From Methanocorpusculum sp. MCE (lineage in GTDB: Archaea > Halobacteriota > Methanomicrobia > Methanomicrobiales > Methanocorpusculaceae): 28,803 bases of DNA. Numbering within the stretch: position 1 is the first letter of the stretch; each line of letters opens with the position of its first letter. A program made the position numbers and the translations under genes. Positions 18,710-26,690 of the stretch are shown piece by piece. The stretch spans positions 1 through 28,803 of the forward strand of contig NIZU01000054.1 in NCBI GenBank assembly GCA_003315675.1, read 5' to 3'. The notes beneath the pieces are model-generated. The model did not search any database and was not told the DNA's origin. It worked only from the letters and a program-made list of their open reading frames with translations.

Positions 18710-19072
18710 ATGACCCTTACACCAAAAGATGCACTTCTGCAGTATCATCTCGCCGAGCGGCTCAAACTCGACATAATGATGATCGCCCACCAGTTCGTGA
18801 CCATACCCTCCCTGAAAAAAGAGGAGAAAGCCGGGGCGAAAACCATTCTGATCACCCTGACCGATGTTCTCGCAGCCGACTGCGAGGCCGCCGCAAAACT
18901 GACCGAGGCCGAAGAGTTCAATCAGGCAGCTGCATTTTTGCTTGCCGTCATCGGCCTTGCCGAGTCGAACCAGTTCGGTCTTGCATCCGATAAATCAGGC
19001 GAAGCAATGACCCCGATAACAACCGTTGCCGCAGGCGCCTTTGCGGTCTTACATGAACATGGACTTATCTGA
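18710..19072 (+). CDS. Conserved-looking helical protein of unknown function
   Basis: The 120-residue protein (MTLTPKDALLQYHLAERLKL...) is predicted mostly alpha-helical, with no membrane segment or metal motif. I do not recognise the family. The ATG at 18710 is favoured because a TATA-like CTATTTATC (18678-18686) lies about 25 bases ahead, implying a leaderless mRNA; the same frame extends upstream but without a family or promoter argument. Its 3' end overlaps the start of the nitroreductase gene by 14-20 bases, so the two are translationally coupled and probably act in the same process. Confidence 0.65.
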   Translation: MTLTPKDALLQYHLAERLKLDIMMIAHQFVTIPSLKKEEKAGAKTILITLTDVLAADCEAAAKLTEAEEFNQAAAFLLAVIGLAESNQFGLASDKSGEAMTPITTVAAGAFAVLHEHGLI

Positions 19073-19586
19073 ATTCCAGACCTTCCTTGCGACCCGGTAC
19101 TCGGTCCGCGAGTACGAACCCGACTGCCTTACAGATGAGGAGATGGAGTATCTTCTTCAGGCCGCATCATCCGCCCCGTCGGCAGGGAACCTCGAAGCAT
19201 GGGACGTCGTCGTCGTAACCGACCCAAGCCAACTCGAACTCCTCGGAGATGCTGCGGGAAATCAGCCCCAGATACCGGACGCAGGGTCTGCCCTTGTCGT
19301 CTGCGCAAACTACGTCCGGTCAATGTCCAGATATGCCGACAGAGGAATCCTCTTCGCCGTTCAGGATGCCACGATCGCCGCGACCTACATGATGCTTGCA
19401 GCCCACGCACTTCGCCTGCACACCTGCTGGATCGGGGCATTCGACGAGGAAGAGGTCAAAGAAGCCCTCGATCTCCCCGCACACATCCGGCCGGTCGCGA
19501 TCCTTTCTGTCGGCAGAGGGATGCCGCCGGAGACACACCCGGAACGTATGGACCCGCAGGACCACACCCATTACGATTTCTGGTAG
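19053..19586 (+). CDS. Nitroreductase-family FMN oxidoreductase
   Basis: The product has 177 residues (175 if the second ATG at 19059 is used). The fold is the nitroreductase type: TRYSVREYEPDCLTDEEMEYLL at the N-terminus with the FMN-phosphate-binding Arg/Ser pair, APSAGNLEAWDVVVV near residue 45, an internal helix QDATIAATYMMLAAHALRLHTCWIGAF, and LSVGRGMPPETHP near the C-terminus. Methanogen members reduce nitro compounds, quinones or F420-related substrates; the physiological substrate is unknown. Its start lies inside the preceding unknown gene, which is evidence for coexpression. Confidence 0.9.
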   Translation: MNMDLSEFQTFLATRYSVREYEPDCLTDEEMEYLLQAASSAPSAGNLEAWDVVVVTDPSQLELLGDAAGNQPQIPDAGSALVVCANYVRSMSRYADRGILFAVQDATIAATYMMLAAHALRLHTCWIGAFDEEEVKEALDLPAHIRPVAILSVGRGMPPETHPERMDPQDHTHYDFW

Positions 19587-19696
19587 GGAATACGGCCCAA
19601 CCATCATTTTTCTTTTTGCACGGCATCGCCGATGCCTAAATGCAGTTTCCAATTCCAACACCCTCTTGTATCTGCACATCCAATAGCTAGATAATT

Positions 19697-20299
19697 ATGA
19701 ATTACGGAGTGTCCGTTCAAAACATGATGAGTCTCATGGCCTCGCGCATCGATGCCATTGCTCAAAAGATCCCCGCGGAACAGGTGGATGCATTCCTCGA
19801 TGCGATCCTCGATGCAGACCGCATCTATGTGATGGGGGCAGGGAGATCCGGACTGGTCGCCAAATCCTTTGCGATGCGCCTGATGCACACCGGATTTACC
19901 GCTTATGTCGTCGGAGAGACCATCACCCCGGCAATCGGCGATACCGATCTGATCATTGCCTTTTCCGGATCAGGAAACACGAAAACCATTGGAGATATTG
20001 CAGAAACCGCAAAAGGTCTCGGTGCAAAGGTCGCTCTCGTTTCATCCAATCCAAAGTCGCGCATCGGCCGCATTGCGGATTTTATCATTGAGATTGAAAC
20101 CCAGCGCGACCCGGTCACCTGCGATGCCCACGAGTACGAGATCCGTCAGATGCTTGGCGAACACCGGTCCTTCGCCCCGCTTGGCACCATCTTCGAAACA
20201 TCCTCTCTGATGTTCGGCGATGCGGTCATCTCGACCCTGATGGATATGAAAAAGATCGAAGAGGCCGATCTGAAACGCCGCCACACCAACATCGAGTAA
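19697..20299 (+). CDS. hxlB: 6-phospho-3-hexuloisomerase
   Basis: The 200-residue SIS-domain protein contains RIYVMGAGRSGLVAKSFAMRLMHTG near residue 42 and DLIIAFSGSGNTKTI near 88, the two sugar-phosphate-binding loops, and the conserved LGTIFETSSLMFGDAV segment of hexuloisomerases. It interconverts D-arabino-hex-3-ulose-6-phosphate and fructose-6-phosphate. With the Hps domain of the fused protein at 23010-24221 it forms the ribulose-monophosphate pathway, which in methanogens runs backwards to make ribulose-5-phosphate for nucleotides. It leads a tight cluster, with the aminotransferase start one base after its stop. No strong ribosome site or TATA box is evident in front. Confidence 0.93.
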   Translation: MNYGVSVQNMMSLMASRIDAIAQKIPAEQVDAFLDAILDADRIYVMGAGRSGLVAKSFAMRLMHTGFTAYVVGETITPAIGDTDLIIAFSGSGNTKTIGDIAETAKGLGAKVALVSSNPKSRIGRIADFIIEIETQRDPVTCDAHEYEIRQMLGEHRSFAPLGTIFETSSLMFGDAVISTLMDMKKIEEADLKRRHTNIE

Positions 20300-20300
20300 T

Positions 20301-21410
20301 ATGACAGATTTTTCATCACGTGTAACATCCATCGACATCTCGGGAATCAGAAAGATGTTCGAATCGGCAGCTCCCGGATCCATCAACATGGGTCTCGGTC
20401 AGCCTGATTTCGACACGCCTGAGAACATCAAAAACGCGGCGTTCAAGGCTATTGCCGAAGGCAAAACCGGATATACGAATAATGCGGGAATCGACGAACT
20501 GCGTGCCGCAGTCGCTGCAAAACTCAAAACGGAAAACGGGCTCTCCTACGAACCTGCAGACATCCTGATCACAGCCGGCGGCTCGGGTGCACTGCACGCC
20601 GCGATCCTTTCGCTCGTTGAAAACGGACAAAAAGTCGTCTTCAACAATCCGGGATTCGTCTCATACGGTTCGCTTGCGACGCTGGCAGGCGGAGTTCCCG
20701 ACCCGGTGGCCCTCAAACCCGATCTCCATCTAGAGGTCGAGGCACTCAAAGAGCACTTCTCCGACAAGAACACCAAAGTCATGGTCTTAAACAGCCCGGC
20801 GAATCCTACCGGAGCGGTCGAGACGAAAGAGACGATCAGGGCGGTCGTCGAATCCGCAGCGGATTACGATGTCACCGTTCTTTCCGACGAAGTGTACGAG
20901 AAGTTCTGCTACGGAGACACCGAGTTCGTCAGCGCAGCTAGGTTCGGCGACAATGTCGTCACGATCAACGCGGCAAGCAAGACCTATGCGATGACGGGCT
21001 GGCGTATCGGGTTTATGGCAGCTTCCCGGGAGATCATCGACCAGGCGGTCAAAATCCAGCAGTACTCGCTTGCCTGCCCGACATCGATCGCCCAGTATGC
21101 GGCGCTCGAGGCATACACCGGAGACCAGTCTTCCATCGGTGTTATGAAAAAGGAGTACGAGGCACGCAGAAATCTCCTTATCGGCGGACTTCGGGAGATG
21201 GGGATCTCCGTTGAGATGCCGGAAGGAGCATTCTACGCGTTCCCGAAACTCGATCTCGAGACGGTCATGAAGATCGTAGAGGCGGGCGTCATCATCACGC
21301 CGGGCGCCGCATTCGGCTCTAAAGGTGTCGGATACGCCCGTATGAGCTATGCAACATCCCAGGAAAATATAAAAATCGCTCTTGACAGAATACGAACGGT
21401 CGTGGCGTAA
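20301..21410 (+). CDS. Class I/II PLP aminotransferase (aspartate aminotransferase-like)
   Basis: The 369-residue protein has the aminotransferase class I fold: GLGQPDFDTPENIK near residue 32, TAGGSGALHAAI near 91, LNSPANPTGAV near 156, SDEVYEKFCYG near 194 and the PLP-lysine motif NAASKTYAMTGWRIGFM near 228. It likely transfers amino groups between aspartate or another amino acid and 2-oxoglutarate; side-chain specificity cannot be read from sequence. The gene follows the hexuloisomerase with one base between stop and start, and its stop directly abuts the next gene's ATG, so all three are one transcription unit. Confidence 0.93.
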   Translation: MTDFSSRVTSIDISGIRKMFESAAPGSINMGLGQPDFDTPENIKNAAFKAIAEGKTGYTNNAGIDELRAAVAAKLKTENGLSYEPADILITAGGSGALHAAILSLVENGQKVVFNNPGFVSYGSLATLAGGVPDPVALKPDLHLEVEALKEHFSDKNTKVMVLNSPANPTGAVETKETIRAVVESAADYDVTVLSDEVYEKFCYGDTEFVSAARFGDNVVTINAASKTYAMTGWRIGFMAASREIIDQAVKIQQYSLACPTSIAQYAALEAYTGDQSSIGVMKKEYEARRNLLIGGLREMGISVEMPEGAFYAFPKLDLETVMKIVEAGVIITPGAAFGSKGVGYARMSYATSQENIKIALDRIRTVVA

Positions 21411-22460
21411 ATGGAACTTCCCGAAATCAATACTTTACTTGAAAAACTCTCGAATGCACACGGCATTTCCAGCCGTGAATCGGAGATTGCAAAGATCATC
21501 CGTGCCGAGATCGCAGAATATGTGGATGAGATCAAAACCGATAAGATGGGCAATCTTATCGCGGTGAAAAAAGGCGACGACTTCAAGATCATGCTCGCCG
21601 CCCATATGGACGAGATAGGTCTGATGGTCCAGTTCGTGGATGATCATGGATTTATCAGATTCGTCGCGGTCGGAGGCTGGTATAATCCGGTGATGGTCGG
21701 GCAGCGCGTCATTCTGCACGGAGAGAAAGGGGATCTCTACGGCGTGCTCGGCAACAAACCGCCGCACGTCATGACCGATGAGGATAAGAAAAAGCCGATC
21801 GATCTGGCGGATATGTTCATCGATGTCGGCGCAAAATCGCCCGAAGAGGTCGAGGCTCTCGGCATTACCGTCGGGACGTCGGTCACGATGGACAGGCAGT
21901 ACACCAGACTTGCCGGGACAACAGTCACGGGAAAAGCCATGGACAACCGTGCCGGTTGTGCTATGCTGATCGGCGCTCTGAAAGAGATGAAGACCACGCA
22001 CACTATATACGCAGTTTTCACCGTGCAGGAGGAGGTCGGGCTGAAAGGAGCGAAGACAAGTTCCTACACGCTCGATCCCGACGTGGCAATTGCGACGGAT
22101 GTGACAATCCCGGGAGATTCGCCCGGTGTCGAGCGGCGCAAAGCCCCGGTGTACATGGGCAAAGGGCCGGTCATTGGCATTGCGTCGGCGAGCGGACGCG
22201 GCCATCTTGCGGATCCGCGGATCGTCGACTGGCTGGTAAAAACCGGAAAGAAATTCGACCTCCCCTGTCAGATCGAGGTAGGAGACGGCGGCAACACGGA
22301 TGCTTCCGCCATCAACTTTGAACGCGGCGGGATACCGAGTGTTCCGATGTCGGTTCCGGCACGATACATTCATTCACCGGTCGAGGTCATAGACTTAAAA
22401 GATCTCCTGGCGGCTATCCATCTGCTCGCAAAAGCGGTTGAAACAAAACCCAAATTCTAA
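21411..22460 (+). CDS. M42-family metallopeptidase (TET/glutamyl aminopeptidase-like)
   Basis: The 349-residue protein carries the full set of M42 co-catalytic metal motifs: AAHMDEIGLM near residue 63 (His ligand), GKAMDNRAGCAML near 175 (bridging Asp), TVQEEVGLKGA near 205 (catalytic and metal Glu), ATDVTIPGD near 227 and RYIHSPVEVIDLKDL near 318 (final His). Family enzymes form dodecameric TET aminopeptidases that trim peptides in the cytosol; some members were first called endoglucanases. The start ATG begins right after the aminotransferase TAA. A T6 tract just past the stop (about 22462-22467) and further T-runs probably terminate the cluster. Confidence 0.94.
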   Translation: MELPEINTLLEKLSNAHGISSRESEIAKIIRAEIAEYVDEIKTDKMGNLIAVKKGDDFKIMLAAHMDEIGLMVQFVDDHGFIRFVAVGGWYNPVMVGQRVILHGEKGDLYGVLGNKPPHVMTDEDKKKPIDLADMFIDVGAKSPEEVEALGITVGTSVTMDRQYTRLAGTTVTGKAMDNRAGCAMLIGALKEMKTTHTIYAVFTVQEEVGLKGAKTSSYTLDPDVAIATDVTIPGDSPGVERRKAPVYMGKGPVIGIASASGRGHLADPRIVDWLVKTGKKFDLPCQIEVGDGGNTDASAINFERGGIPSVPMSVPARYIHSPVEVIDLKDLLAAIHLLAKAVETKPKF

Positions 22461-22578
22461 TTTTTTCTATCTCCTTTTTTGTTTGTTTTTAAAATAGGAC
22501 TTACGCGGTGTGATTGTGAATCCAATTCGGAAGGGTACGGCTGGGTTTGGAAACATGAGGTTATTTAACCGCCAATAA

Positions 22579-22634
22579 GCCCAAACGGACCTAGTCCGTT
22601 TGAGGCGGCACGCAAACCGATGGTTTGCACGCCT
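22579..22634 (+). repeat. Two-hairpin element, copy 1
   Basis: Hairpin 1 is AAACGGAC-CTA-GTCCGTTT (22583-22601), followed by GAGGCGGCAC and hairpin 2, GCAAACC-GAT-GGTTTGC (22612-22628). The same layout returns in inverted orientation at 22834-22888 with compensating base changes. It resembles a REP/REPIN-type or other small structured mobile repeat. Confidence 0.7.
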
Positions 22635-22679
22635 CCGCGAATTAACGCGAATCGCACCCTCTCTGGAAAAATGCTGAGG

Positions 22680-22701
22680 AAAAACCCGCGTGCGGGTTTT
22701 T
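22680..22701. terminator. Perfect 10-bp palindrome with U-tract
   Basis: AAAAACCCGC-GT-GCGGGTTTTT (22680-22701), with T continuing to 22702, is a symmetric hairpin that could terminate transcription in either direction. It lies 220 bases past the peptidase stop, so it may belong to the repeat element rather than to a gene. Confidence 0.45.
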
Positions 22702-22833
22702 TCTTATCTTGCATGTCTTTTTTCTGCAAAAAATAGATGAACAATCCCTTATCTTGATCTGGGGTGCGGGGCCGCGACTCCGGCGTGGAGCGGCCCGCGG
22801 TGGGATATCCTATTTGCTGAGGCCCCGATACGT

Positions 22834-22888
22834 TGCGTGCAAGCCTTCGGCTTGCGTGCCGCCTCAAATGGGCTTTGCCCATTTGGGG
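22834..22888 (-). repeat. Two-hairpin element, copy 2 (inverted)
   Basis: Read on the minus strand it gives CCCAAATGGGC-AAA-GCCCATTTGAGGCGGCAC and then GCAAGCC-GAA-GGCTTGC, the same order and linker as copy 1. Relative to copy 1 the stems differ at paired positions (C-G to T-A and A-T to G-C in hairpin 1, A-T to G-C in hairpin 2), while the linker GAGGCGGCACGCAA is identical. Confidence 0.7.
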
Positions 22889-22964
22889 TTTCCAGGTAGT
22901 TCATCTGGAGTGAAGGATTCGGATAGGAAATATCTGATGTATCAGCCAAAGATACAGGAACGAT

Positions 22965-22996
22965 TAAAAAAAATATGCTTGCGGCAAAAAAACCGC
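22965..22996 (-). terminator. Terminator of fae-hps
   Basis: On the minus strand, GCGG-TTTTTTTG-CCGC (22981-22996) and a following U8 tract (22966-22973 region) lie 13-45 bases after the Fae-Hps stop codon. Confidence 0.5.
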
Positions 22997-23009
22997 GGGT
23001 ATGACCGGC

Positions 23010-24221
23010 TTAGAAGTCGGTCATGATACGGAACTGGTCGATCTCTTCCGAGTCGAGTTCCTCAAGGAAGCTTTCTGCTGCATTCTTGATATCCTTGCTT
23101 GCGGTGATTGCTCTGCCTACGACAACGATATCTGCACCTGCTGCGAGTGCTTTCTTCACGACCAGCTGACGAATACCGCCTGCAGTCGCAACAAGGATCT
23201 TAGCATTGTACTTCTTTGCAACTTCCTTGATCTTCTTGATGTCACCCCAGCTGTAGTCGCCGGTTGCCTCTTTGTCGATTGCACGGTGCATCTCAACATA
23301 CTGCGGGAGAAGTGCTGCGCCGCCCATCTGACCGAGGGACTCGATCAGTTTTGCAGGCTCGTCGACATTGAGCATATCGATGATTGCATAGATACCGCAC
23401 TTCTTTGCTTCTTTGATGAAGGCTGCGATGGTTTCCACCGGTGCAAGGCCGGAAACGACTGCGGCATCTCCGCCTGCATTCGAGACCATGCGTGCCTCGA
23501 GGTTGCCCGTATCGAGGGTCTTTAAATCGGCAACGATGAAACAGTTCGGACGGATCTTTCTGATTTCATTGATGACACTGAGGCCGAACTGTTTGATCAG
23601 CGGAGTGCCTGCTTCGAAGATAACGTGGTCGTTCTGCGGGACGCCGGTTAAAACACGCTCGACCTGTTTCATATCGACAAGATCCATAGCGACCTGGAGG
23701 TACGGCGGGTTCCACAGACGCTGGACCTTGAAGCCCATAACGCCGTGAGCTGCTCTGTCCTTCTCTTTCAGAACGGTGGCGGTGTCAGGGAATTTATCGA
23801 GAGCGCGTGAGAGGGCGAGGCGCGTTGCTCCGTAGTTGAAACGGTACAATTTATTGAAGTCTTTTGCCGAGGGGTCGATGAAAACACTTGCAACAATGAC
23901 GTTTTCCTCAACATCCATACCCTCGAAAACACCGTCTTCCAATGCATCTGCTATTGCTTTGGAGACCGCGGCCTGTGCGGGACCAAAGATCTGGGTAACC
24001 TGCTCGGTGTGTTTGAGGGTTACTTTGGGGACGATCAGAACTGCCGGTTTTGGCAGAAGGTTGGGGCGGATAACGCCGAGAAGAGGAGTGTGGCCGGCGG
24101 ATAGCTGGGTCAGACCATTTGCGAATGACATGCCGACCGGGCCGTTTTTATCTCCGATCATAAGGTCGATGTGAGCGAGTTCCGCTCCATCGCCGACGAG
24201 TGCTTCACCAATTAAGAACAT
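23010..24221 (-). CDS. fae-hps: Bifunctional formaldehyde-activating enzyme / 3-hexulose-6-phosphate synthase
   Basis: The product has 403 residues. The N-terminal Fae domain (about 1-165; MFLIGEALVGDGAELAHIDLM with the catalytic His, then GPVGMSFANGL) condenses formaldehyde with tetrahydromethanopterin. The C-terminal Hps domain (about 170-403; VAMDLVDMKQVERV, EAGTPLIKQFG, IVADLKTLDTGNLEARM, GGIRQLVVKKALAAGADIVVVGRAI) is an orotidine-decarboxylase-fold aldolase that splits hexulose-6-phosphate to ribulose-5-phosphate and formaldehyde. The fusion lets the toxic formaldehyde be captured at once. I chose the ATG at 24221: it matches the family N-terminus, and a TATA box at 24257-24265 places transcription start near 24235, downstream of the alternative ATG at 24272. 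Its partner hexuloisomerase is at 19697-20299 on the other strand. Confidence 0.96.
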   Translation of the reverse strand: MFLIGEALVGDGAELAHIDLMIGDKNGPVGMSFANGLTQLSAGHTPLLGVIRPNLLPKPAVLIVPKVTLKHTEQVTQIFGPAQAAVSKAIADALEDGVFEGMDVEENVIVASVFIDPSAKDFNKLYRFNYGATRLALSRALDKFPDTATVLKEKDRAAHGVMGFKVQRLWNPPYLQVAMDLVDMKQVERVLTGVPQNDHVIFEAGTPLIKQFGLSVINEIRKIRPNCFIVADLKTLDTGNLEARMVSNAGGDAAVVSGLAPVETIAAFIKEAKKCGIYAIIDMLNVDEPAKLIESLGQMGGAALLPQYVEMHRAIDKEATGDYSWGDIKKIKEVAKKYNAKILVATAGGIRQLVVKKALAAGADIVVVGRAITASKDIKNAAESFLEELDSEEIDQFRIMTDF

Positions 24222-24256
24222 AGGTATAATCTCTGCAGTAGTGTTAGCGCCGGGAG

Positions 24257-24265
24257 GGTATAAAG
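24257..24265 (-). promoter_or_regulatory. TATA box for fae-hps
   Basis: The minus strand reads CTTTATACC, about 40 bases before the ATG at 24221, giving a leader of roughly 14 bases. This position rules out the upstream ATG at 24272 as the translation start. Confidence 0.55.
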
Positions 24266-24368
24266 ACTTCATTCAACCACCAATAGAGGATATAGCGTTC
24301 CTATATTTCATATATGATAACCTTGATGTAAGATGCCAAACGAATGTATGGGTAATCAGGGGAAACTG

Positions 24369-24998
24369 ATGGGTCTAAAAAGTTTAATCGTACCGCAGGA
24401 CAAGATTTTTTTTGAACTGTTTGAGGAACAGGCAGCCACTGTCTGCACCGCGGCCGAACTGCTTATCGATATATTTTCCGACTATACGAATATCGAGGAA
24501 AAATACCGGAAGATGAAGGAGATCGAGCATCAGGGTGATGCGATCGCTCACAAAGCATATGATGAACTGAACCGCACTTTTATAACTCCTTTTGAACCGG
24601 AAGAGATTTCCCGGCTTGTTACCGCGTTGGATGACGTCATTGACTACATCGATGACGGGGCACGGATGCTTCTCATCTACGAAGTGAAAAAAACCGACCA
24701 GTTCATGATCGAGTTCGCAAAATGCCTCCGTCAGGCAGCCGACGAGATCAAAACCGGGATCAGCGGCCTTCGCACGCTCAAAGACATGGAAACGATCAAG
24801 GGCTGCTGTATCGAGATCAACCGTCTGGAAAATGTCGCCGACGAGATTCTTTCCAATGCTATAAGAAACCTGTTCAAATCCAATGATCCTGTCGAGATCA
24901 TCAAACTCAAAGATATCTATGAACATCTGGAGATTGCAACCGACAAATGCGAAGATGTTTCCGATGTATTTTCCGCAATTCTGATCCGTCACACGTGA
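24369..24998 (+). CDS. DUF47-family PhoU-like protein (Pit accessory)
   Basis: The product has 209 residues and is all helical: MGLKSLIVPQDKIFFELFEEQA, then paired PhoU-type helices with conserved EEKYRKMKEIEHQGDAI near residue 40 and DDVIDYIDDGARMLLIYEV near 90. The final segment, EHLEIATDKCEDVSDVFSAILIRHT, is typical of DUF47. These proteins are encoded directly in front of PiT-type phosphate transporters and are thought to regulate them. I chose the ATG at 24369 because AGGGGA at 24358-24363 is a good ribosome site; the frame from 24333 adds a non-family extension. An AT-rich TATA-like stretch lies at about 24305-24318. The next gene starts eight bases after its stop. Confidence 0.9.
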   Translation: MGLKSLIVPQDKIFFELFEEQAATVCTAAELLIDIFSDYTNIEEKYRKMKEIEHQGDAIAHKAYDELNRTFITPFEPEEISRLVTALDDVIDYIDDGARMLLIYEVKKTDQFMIEFAKCLRQAADEIKTGISGLRTLKDMETIKGCCIEINRLENVADEILSNAIRNLFKSNDPVEIIKLKDIYEHLEIATDKCEDVSDVFSAILIRHT

Positions 24999-25005
24999 GT
25001 AAAGC

Positions 25006-26205
25006 ATGGATACCATTACTTTTATTGTTGTTATTCTCGGGATCATCATCGCGCTCGCGTTCAACTTTTCGAACGGACGAAACGATGCATCCAATGTAGT
25101 TGCGACAGTCGTAGCAACTCGTGCACTTTCTCCGAGATACGCGATCCTTTTGGCATCGGTCTGCTGTTTTGCAGGTCCGTTCATCTTCTCGACCGCAGTT
25201 GCCAAAACTATTGGAAAAGGAATCGTAAATCCGGAAATCTTCACCCCCGTTCTTCTTTTGATTGGTCTTTGCGGAGCTGTCTTCTGGGTGAATTTCTGCT
25301 CGCGGTCGGGGATCCCGGTCTCTTCATCGCATTCGCTTGTCGGCGGGCTGATGGGAGCGGGAATTGCAGCAGGCGGTCTTTCGGTCGTGAACTGGCCTAC
25401 ATCGGAGATGGCTCTCGGGATGGAGTATTATCTGGTTCTCGGCGCAGTGATCGGTGCGATCGTCATGCTGATTGTAGCACTCATCTTCAAGGACTCGGTA
25501 AAACTGTTTCTTCTGCTCGGGGCCGGAGTCGGAGCTATAGTCGCCGTGCCTATTGCGATGATTTTAGGGATTTTTACCTTCTCCGGGCTTCTTGCGATCC
25601 TGCTCTTCATCTGCGTTTCGCCGATTCTTGGAATGATCGTATCGTATGTATTCACGACGCTCTTAACGAGAATCACGGCAAAGCGTTCCTCGCACCCGAT
25701 GCTTTTGAACAAATGGTTCCAGCGGGCGCAGGTTCTCGCCTCCGGTTTTCAGGCGGCAAGTCTCGGCGGAAACGATGCACAGAATGCGATGGGTATCATC
25801 TTTGCCATTCTGCTTTCGACCGGTCTTGCGGCATCCAGCGGAGAACTGCCGCTTTGGGTGGTTCTGCTCTCCGGCTTTGCGATCGCTGCAGGTATTCTTT
25901 CGGGAGGCTGGCGCGTGATCAAGAAAATGGGTATGGGGATCACGAGGATCCTGCCGTATCAGGGTTTTTCCGCTGCAGTTTCCGGCGGAGCGGTTCTTTC
26001 GTTTATGACATCGTTCGGTGTTCCGGTCTCGACGACCCATGTCGCGAGCGGGACGATCATGGGGACCGGGGTCACCCGCGGGGTCGGAGCGGTGAACTGG
26101 AGTACGGTTCGTCAGATGGTCACTGCCTGGGTTATCACGATCCCCAGTGCTGGAGTGGTCTCGTTTCTGGCATATATCATTCTCTCCTTCGCGTTCGGAT
26201 TCTGA
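25006..26205 (+). CDS. pit: Inorganic phosphate transporter, PiT family
   Basis: The 399-residue membrane protein has about eleven hydrophobic helices. The two family signatures are FSNGRNDASNVVATVVATRAL near residue 22 and SLGGNDAQNAMG near 251 (GxNDxxN repeats), with inverted-repeat partners VSSSHSLVGGLMGAGIAAGG near 105 and VSTTHVASGTIMGTGVTRG near 343. It takes up phosphate or metal-phosphate with H+ or Na+. Cotranscription with the DUF47 gene is the standard arrangement. A T7 tract at about 26215-26221 follows the stop. Confidence 0.95.
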   Translation: MDTITFIVVILGIIIALAFNFSNGRNDASNVVATVVATRALSPRYAILLASVCCFAGPFIFSTAVAKTIGKGIVNPEIFTPVLLLIGLCGAVFWVNFCSRSGIPVSSSHSLVGGLMGAGIAAGGLSVVNWPTSEMALGMEYYLVLGAVIGAIVMLIVALIFKDSVKLFLLLGAGVGAIVAVPIAMILGIFTFSGLLAILLFICVSPILGMIVSYVFTTLLTRITAKRSSHPMLLNKWFQRAQVLASGFQAASLGGNDAQNAMGIIFAILLSTGLAASSGELPLWVVLLSGFAIAAGILSGGWRVIKKMGMGITRILPYQGFSAAVSGGAVLSFMTSFGVPVSTTHVASGTIMGTGVTRGVGAVNWSTVRQMVTAWVITIPSAGVVSFLAYIILSFAFGF

Positions 26206-26278
26206 GAATCAGTTCTTTTTTTGCGTGATGCAGAATGCTTCGGCCAGCGACGGGCTGTGAAAAAATAGGTTGGGAAAA

Positions 26279-26629
26279 TCAGTAGTTGGTTTTTCTGATC
26301 TCGAAGTATGCCTGCGGGTGTTTGCAGACAGGGCATTCGTCGGGAGCTTTGTCCCCGATCTGGATATGACCGCAGTTTGCACAGTGCCACTGCTGTTTTT
26401 CCGGGCGGGCGAATACTTTTCCTTCTTTGATATTTGCGAGAAGTTTTCTGTAGCGTTCTTCGTGTAATTTTTCGATTGCGGCAACCCATTCGAAGGTTTT
26501 TGCCAGATTTTCAAATCCTTCTTCCTTGGCGACAACGGCAAAGCCGGCATACATTTGCGTCCACTCTTCGTGTTCGCCGGCCGCAGCATCAAGGAGATTT
26601 GTTATGGTGTCAGGGACTTCGCCGCCGGC
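26279..26629 (-). pseudogene. Rubrerythrin remnant lacking the N-terminal half
   Basis: The open frame from 26629 to the TGA at 26279-26281 gives AGGEVPDTITNLLDAAAGEHEEW, then AIEKLHEERYRKLL and a C-terminal rubredoxin domain with CANCGH and CPVCKH, ending FEIRKTNY. This is the second ferritin-helix pair and iron centre of rubrerythrin. The first helix pair, which supplies half of the diiron ligands, is absent. An in-frame TAA (26630-26632) closes the frame upstream, and the only ATG inside it (26554) falls within the helix. Rubrerythrin reduces peroxide in anaerobes. A deletion or frameshift probably inactivated this copy. Expression of a short rubredoxin-like product from 26554 cannot be excluded. 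Confidence 0.7.
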
Positions 26630-26690
26630 TTAAAATCTTCACCAAGTTTAATCATTAAAATCAGATAGACCGGCAGATAAAATAAGGTTT

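Larger units (their letters stand above)
22461..23009. other. 550-base gene-free region with structured repeats
   Basis: No convincing gene lies here. It contains T-rich termination sequence after the peptidase gene, two inverted copies of a two-hairpin element (22579-22634 and 22834-22888), a CGCGAATTAACGCGAAT doublet (about 22637-22653), a strong palindrome with a U-tract (22680-22701) and the terminator of the convergent Fae-Hps gene. Frames on either strand are built from the palindromes and have no protein-like composition. Confidence 0.65.

Noticed and set aside
22565..22882. 105-codon minus-strand frame in the gene-free region
   Set aside because: It is made almost wholly from the hairpin repeats and the palindrome, and the peptide has no protein-like pattern.
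22579..22888. CRISPR array
   Set aside because: There are only two copies, in opposite orientation, with unequal spacing and no cas genes nearby.
24222..24272. Longer N-terminus of Fae-Hps beginning MKSLYPPG
   Set aside because: The likely TATA box (24257-24265) lies inside it, so the mRNA would not contain that start. The Fae family begins at the 24221 Met.
26602..26655. Superoxide-reductase N-terminus (MIKLGEDFKPA) fused to the rubrerythrin remnant
   Set aside because: Only about 11 residues resemble the start of that family, which is too short to claim a fusion.
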